Below are positions 60,432 through 64,000 of a DNA stretch of 64,000 nt, in pieces. Each line of letters begins with the position of its first letter. The first letter of the stretch is position 1. The notes under the pieces are model-generated. The model did no database searches. It worked only from the letters and a program-made list of their open reading frames with translations, and was not told the origin of the DNA. The stretch comes from Paenibacillus thalictri (lineage in GTDB: Bacteria > Bacillota > Bacilli > Paenibacillales > NBRC-103111): assembly GCF_004307995.1 (NCBI RefSeq), contig NZ_SIRE01000020.1:1-64000 (forward strand), written 5' to 3'. The translations under genes and the position numbers were made by a program.

Positions 60432-62153
60432 GTGAAAACAGAACTTGGTCTGCCCAGCCGCCGTCCTTTCTCCGCCGTCTCGTCCCGGTATTTCGTTTAT
60501 GTGCTTGTGCTGCCGTTATTTCTCATCTTGCTTGGTTACGTCATTTATCCGTTTTATCATATATTTCTGGAAAGCTTTTATGTCAAAGAACAATTTACGC
60601 TGGCGGGGTACAACAAATTTTTTGATCTTGCGCATCCGGCCAATCTGGAGGCGCTCTGGACGAGCGTGTACATCTCCGTCAGCAGTGTGGTGCTGAGCGG
60701 CATCGTGGGCGTATCGCTGGCGCTGCTGCTGGAACGCTACAACTTCCCGGGCAGAAGCATATTGACCGTGCTGGCGATGGTGCCGCTTGCCCTGCCGCCG
60801 CTGATCGGCGTATATTCGTTTTCGTTTCTGTTTGCGGAAAGCGGCATTATTCCGAGGACGTTGAAGCTGTGGTTTCATCTGCAGGAGGTCCCGTTTGCCT
60901 TAAAAGGCATTTGGGGCGTGCTGATGGTGCACACCTTTACGATGTATCCCTACTTTTATATGACGGTATCGGCTGCGGCCAAAGGTCTCGACCCTTCGCT
61001 GGAGGAAGCCGCTTCCAGTCTCGGAGCGGGCCGGCTGTACGTGTGGCGCAGAGTCATTTTGCCGATGCTGACTCCGGCGATGATTGCTTCGTCGCTGCTG
61101 GTGTTTATGGTGTCGATGGCGTCATACACCGCTCCGCTCATTTTTGGCATTCAGCGAACGATGACGATGCAAATTTATTTATCGCGAACCAACGGCAATC
61201 TCGACATGGCGGCCGTACAGTCGACGATCTTATCGGCCGTTTCGATTTTGTTTCTGCTTATTATGAAATGGTATCAGAGCCGGCGCAGCTACCAGAACTT
61301 AAGCAAAGGCGTCGGCGTGCACCGGACCGAGGTAAGCAGCGCATTCGCCAAATACGCGGCCATCGTGCTGTCGGTGCTGATGATTATTATTTTGATGCTG
61401 CCGCTGCTGGTGATTATTCTGCTTTCGTTTGGTGTGGATAACGCCTGGACGGTGCAAATTTTGCCGCCGAAATATACGCTGAGCCATTACACCGATTTGT
61501 TCACGAACAGCAAAACGTGGCGGCCGATCGGCAACAGCTTGAAGATGAGCGCAATCGCAACGACGGGACTCATTATATTTGGCGTGGCGGCGGCGTATGC
61601 TTCCGTTCGTTTGAAGTTTAGAGGAAGATTTCTGCTGGACTTATTGATTATGCTGCCATGGGCGCTGCCTGGAACGGTGGTGGCGGTAAGCTTGATCTCG
61701 GCGTTCAGCTTGCCTTCGCTGTTTAGCTTTAATCAAGTGCTGATCGGCACGTTCTGGATTATTCCGCTGGCGTATTTCGTCAGGGACCTGCCGCTTGTTT
61801 TCCGCTCGACATCGGCCATGCTGATGCAGACCGATCCATCCGTGGAGGAGGCTGCCCGCAATTTGGGGGCTTCGTGGTGGTACAGCTTCCGGCGGGTCGT
61901 ATTTCCGATGGCGTTTAACGGCGTCCTGGCCGGCGCGCTGCTTGCGTTTGTTCAGGGCATCGGAGAGTTCGTCGCTTCGATCCTGCTTTACAACAGCCAA
62001 ACCACCCCATTGTCCGTGGCGATCTATCAGCGCATCTATGCTTCGGAATTCGGGACGGCCTGCGCTTACGGCGTGCTGCAGATGGTCACGATCATTATTG
62101 TTTTGTTCATATCGCAAAAAATTACCGGCAGCCAGACCGGCACCATTGTGTAA
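60432..62153 (+). CDS. Double-domain ABC permease (FbpB/ThiP type)
   Basis: 573-residue membrane protein with two permease halves of about six helices each. ATPase-contact loops are GLDPSLEEAASSLGAGRLYVWRRVILP in the first half and TDPSVEEAARNLGASWWYSFRRVVFP in the second. This fused form is typical of ferric-iron, thiamine and 2-aminoethylphosphonate importers. The start is GTG immediately after the ATPase TGA, with GGGGG about 8 bases before. It completes a three-gene importer. Confidence 0.92.
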   Translation: MKTELGLPSRRPFSAVSSRYFVYVLVLPLFLILLGYVIYPFYHIFLESFYVKEQFTLAGYNKFFDLAHPANLEALWTSVYISVSSVVLSGIVGVSLALLLERYNFPGRSILTVLAMVPLALPPLIGVYSFSFLFAESGIIPRTLKLWFHLQEVPFALKGIWGVLMVHTFTMYPYFYMTVSAAAKGLDPSLEEAASSLGAGRLYVWRRVILPMLTPAMIASSLLVFMVSMASYTAPLIFGIQRTMTMQIYLSRTNGNLDMAAVQSTILSAVSILFLLIMKWYQSRRSYQNLSKGVGVHRTEVSSAFAKYAAIVLSVLMIIILMLPLLVIILLSFGVDNAWTVQILPPKYTLSHYTDLFTNSKTWRPIGNSLKMSAIATTGLIIFGVAAAYASVRLKFRGRFLLDLLIMLPWALPGTVVAVSLISAFSLPSLFSFNQVLIGTFWIIPLAYFVRDLPLVFRSTSAMLMQTDPSVEEAARNLGASWWYSFRRVVFPMAFNGVLAGALLAFVQGIGEFVASILLYNSQTTPLSVAIYQRIYASEFGTACAYGVLQMVTIIIVLFISQKITGSQTGTIV

Positions 62154-62207
62154 TTTGCGCATTTTGTAAAGTAAGGGCAACTTTGATGGTAGAGGGGACT
62201 TTCGTTT

Positions 62208-64000
62208 ATGAACCAAGGCAGGGTAAAGCCAGCCGTTTCCATGGATAAAAACGATGCAGAGGTCGGTTTGTCGGCAGCAAAAATGATCAACTCCCGGTAC
62301 GGCATCGTGGATTTGTGGAAATCGATATTTCCGCTGTCTACCGTTTCCAGCGTGATGAATACCGGAGCCCATCCCGACGACGAGCACAGCGATACGCTTG
62401 CTTTTTATTCGCTGGGACGGGGGGCCGATACGTACAGCCTGATCGCAACACGCGGGGAAGGCGGGCAAAACGAGATTGGCGGCGAACTCGGCGATGCGCT
62501 GGGCGTCATCCGCACCCGCGAGCTGCAGCAGGCATCGGCGGTGCTCAATGTGACGCTCCGCTTGTTAAGCGAACAGATCGGGGACCCGATCTGCGACTTC
62601 GGTTTCTCCAAATGCGCTCAAGAAACGTTTGACAAATGGGGCGAGCGGGTCGTTTACGAACGTTTGATCCGGCATATTCGCATCACCCGCCCGGACGTCG
62701 TGTTTACGACATTTCTTAACGAACCGACGACACACGGGCACCATCGGGCGATGACGATATTGACGCTGCGGGCGTTTCACGACGCGGCCGACCCGGCGGT
62801 GTTTCCGGCCCATTACCGGGCCGGTCTCCGGCCGTGGCAGATCAAAAAGATGTACGTCCCGGCAGACGAAAACGACTATACTGTGTTTGTGCCGACAGGG
62901 GAATATAACGAGATTTACGGCGCTTCTTACGTACAGCTGGGTGAGCAGTCGCGTTTTTTGCATAAAAGCCAAGGCATGGGTTGGCATGTGGAGGAAGGGC
63001 CAAACAACAATTATTACAAACTGCAATTATCCACTACGCCAATCGTTTTAAAAGAAGAAGACTTTTTTACCGGCATCGCCGTTACATTCGAAGATTTGGC
63101 CGGGGAGATCGACAAGCTTGGCGGTGCCAGACAAGTTGTTCGGGGCTTGCGGCGCATTCACGGCAATGTGAAGCGACTGCTCGCTCAATATCCGCATTTT
63201 TCCAAGGTGGCGTTTGAAATTCAGCGGATGAAAACCAATGTGTGTGCCTCCTTGTCCGATATCGCTCACTCCCGGCTCAGCGAAGCCGTGAAGGCGGATC
63301 TTCTGCACAGGCTGCAGGTAAAACTGAAGCAGCTGGAGACGGCCGGAGCGGAAGCCTTATCGCTGATCGCCAAGGTGAAACCCGGCTCGAACGAGCTGGT
63401 ACGCGGACAGACGACCCAAGTGACGGTGACCTGCTTTAACGGCGGCATCGTGCCTGTCCAGCATGTGCGCGTCAAGCTGAATGCTCCCGCGGGATGGGAA
63501 GTGGCGGCGACAGGCGAAACCGGTTTTGACAAACTGGTCTATAATGAGACGAGATCGGCGGAATATACGGTTAAGGTGCCTGACGACGCTGCTTATTTCG
63601 ATCCGTACGCGGAGCCGGTCATTACGGCGGATATCGAATATGAAGCTTTTGATACACTAGGCAGCATTCGTATCGAACCGGCTCAGGCGATTGCCGTTAT
63701 CCCGGCGTTTTCCGTCTGTTTGCAGCCGCCTTCGATGATTCTTAACACGCTGCAGCCGGCCGGACCGATTCCGGTGAAAGTAACGGTGCGGGGTGATCAT
63801 CCGGAAGCGTGCGACGCCAATGTGTCGCTGCTTGTACCTGCCGGCTGGAAGACGGAACCGAAGACGCATACGTTAGATTTTACATTTAAGGGTGAAACAA
63901 AGGCGGTGTCGTTTGACGTGCATCCGTCATCCGAATTGACGAACGGGAGCTATCAGCTTTCCGTCATCGCCTGGAACGACAAGATGGAAAGCATCTGCAG
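62208..64000 (+). CDS. PIG-L family deacetylase with C-terminal beta domains (runs off the window)
   Basis: At least 597 residues, open to the right edge. The N-terminal 270 residues are a PIG-L (LmbE-like) zinc deacetylase: the metal motif GAHPDDEHSD is near residue 48 and the second His motif is THGHHRAM. After a helical segment (about 290-390) come beta-rich stretches (QTTQVTVTCFNGGIVPVQHVRVKLNAPAGW) like the NEW3/NPCBM-associated domains of glycosidases. Members remove N-acetyl groups from GlcNAc-type sugars. No signal peptide is seen. ATG after GTAGAGGGGAC, 54 bases behind the importer, so it probably processes the imported sugar. Confidence 0.87.
   Translation, partial: MNQGRVKPAVSMDKNDAEVGLSAAKMINSRYGIVDLWKSIFPLSTVSSVMNTGAHPDDEHSDTLAFYSLGRGADTYSLIATRGEGGQNEIGGELGDALGVIRTRELQQASAVLNVTLRLLSEQIGDPICDFGFSKCAQETFDKWGERVVYERLIRHIRITRPDVVFTTFLNEPTTHGHHRAMTILTLRAFHDAADPAVFPAHYRAGLRPWQIKKMYVPADENDYTVFVPTGEYNEIYGASYVQLGEQSRFLHKSQGMGWHVEEGPNNNYYKLQLSTTPIVLKEEDFFTGIAVTFEDLAGEIDKLGGARQVVRGLRRIHGNVKRLLAQYPHFSKVAFEIQRMKTNVCASLSDIAHSRLSEAVKADLLHRLQVKLKQLETAGAEALSLIAKVKPGSNELVRGQTTQVTVTCFNGGIVPVQHVRVKLNAPAGWEVAATGETGFDKLVYNETRSAEYTVKVPDDAAYFDPYAEPVITADIEYEAFDTLGSIRIEPAQAIAVIPAFSVCLQPPSMILNTLQPAGPIPVKVTVRGDHPEACDANVSLLVPAGWKTEPKTHTLDFTFKGETKAVSFDVHPSSELTNGSYQLSVIAWNDKMESIC

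Noticed and set aside
1-64000. tRNA, rRNA, prophage or intact insertion-sequence genes
   Set aside because: None was recognised on either strand. The gene remnants found show no transposase or terminal inverted repeats typical of IS elements.

Overview
The window looks like chromosomal DNA of a Paenibacillus-type Firmicute. Gram-positive features support this: S-layer (SLH) and class B sortase surface anchoring, lipobox lipoproteins, YesM/YesN-type two-component proteins, a KinB-like kinase, AGGAGG ribosome sites with frequent TTG/GTG starts, and sugar ABC importers lacking their own ATPase. Most genes are moderately GC-rich; a few AT-rich patches (about 18.6-19.8 kb and 20.5-21.5 kb) look different.

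Layout. 0-3.3 kb: end of a peptide ABC importer (permease plus two ATPases fused in one polypeptide). 3.4-5.1 kb: a small operon under a LacI-type palindrome (VOC protein, frameshifted Gfo/Idh/MocA oxidoreductase). 5.3-18.4 kb: a carbohydrate region: YesM-like kinase, TIM-barrel isomerase, oxidoreductase, sugar-binding lipoprotein, two permeases, AraC-type response regulator, then an MBL hydrolase, a second binding protein, another oxidoreductase and another TIM-barrel protein. 18.4-21.5 kb: a decayed patch with SDR and MFS gene remnants, a pirin, an ABM monooxygenase with repeated operator sites, and broken AT-rich genes. 21.7-25.1 kb: iron alcohol dehydrogenase and a MecA/PbpC-type penicillin-binding protein. 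25.4-31.2 kb: an operon for a BNR sialidase-like protein, a DapA/NanA-family aldolase, L-fucose isomerase and a ribulokinase-type kinase. 31.7-36.2 kb: an ArsR-type regulator, a DUF4965/glutaminase-type protein and truncated nanE and ROK-kinase genes. 36.3-41.1 kb: UvrD-like helicase, KinB-like kinase and a formamidase-family protein. 41.1-54.0 kb: a heme-iron locus. 54.1-56.6 kb: a SolA-type oxidase and a cysteine-desulfidase-family protein. 56.7-64 kb: a ROK repressor, an iron/spermidine-type ABC importer and the start of a PIG-L deacetylase.

The heme locus is the best-resolved system. Two divergent Fur-box operons encode (leftward) binding protein, permease, ATPase and the heme-degrading monooxygenase HmoA, and (rightward) a sortase-anchored NEAT protein, a 1494-residue SLH-anchored protein with seven NEAT-like units, IsdE- and IsdF-like transporter parts, an ATPase and sortase B. 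Together they can capture heme at two wall depths, import it and open the ring.

The least explained signal is a family of three nested hairpins (near 13.7, 31.4 and 35.4 kb). Their inner and outer stems differ in sequence but stay paired, while the internal-loop bases are shared. This is what a structured RNA, or a mobile DNA hairpin, would look like.
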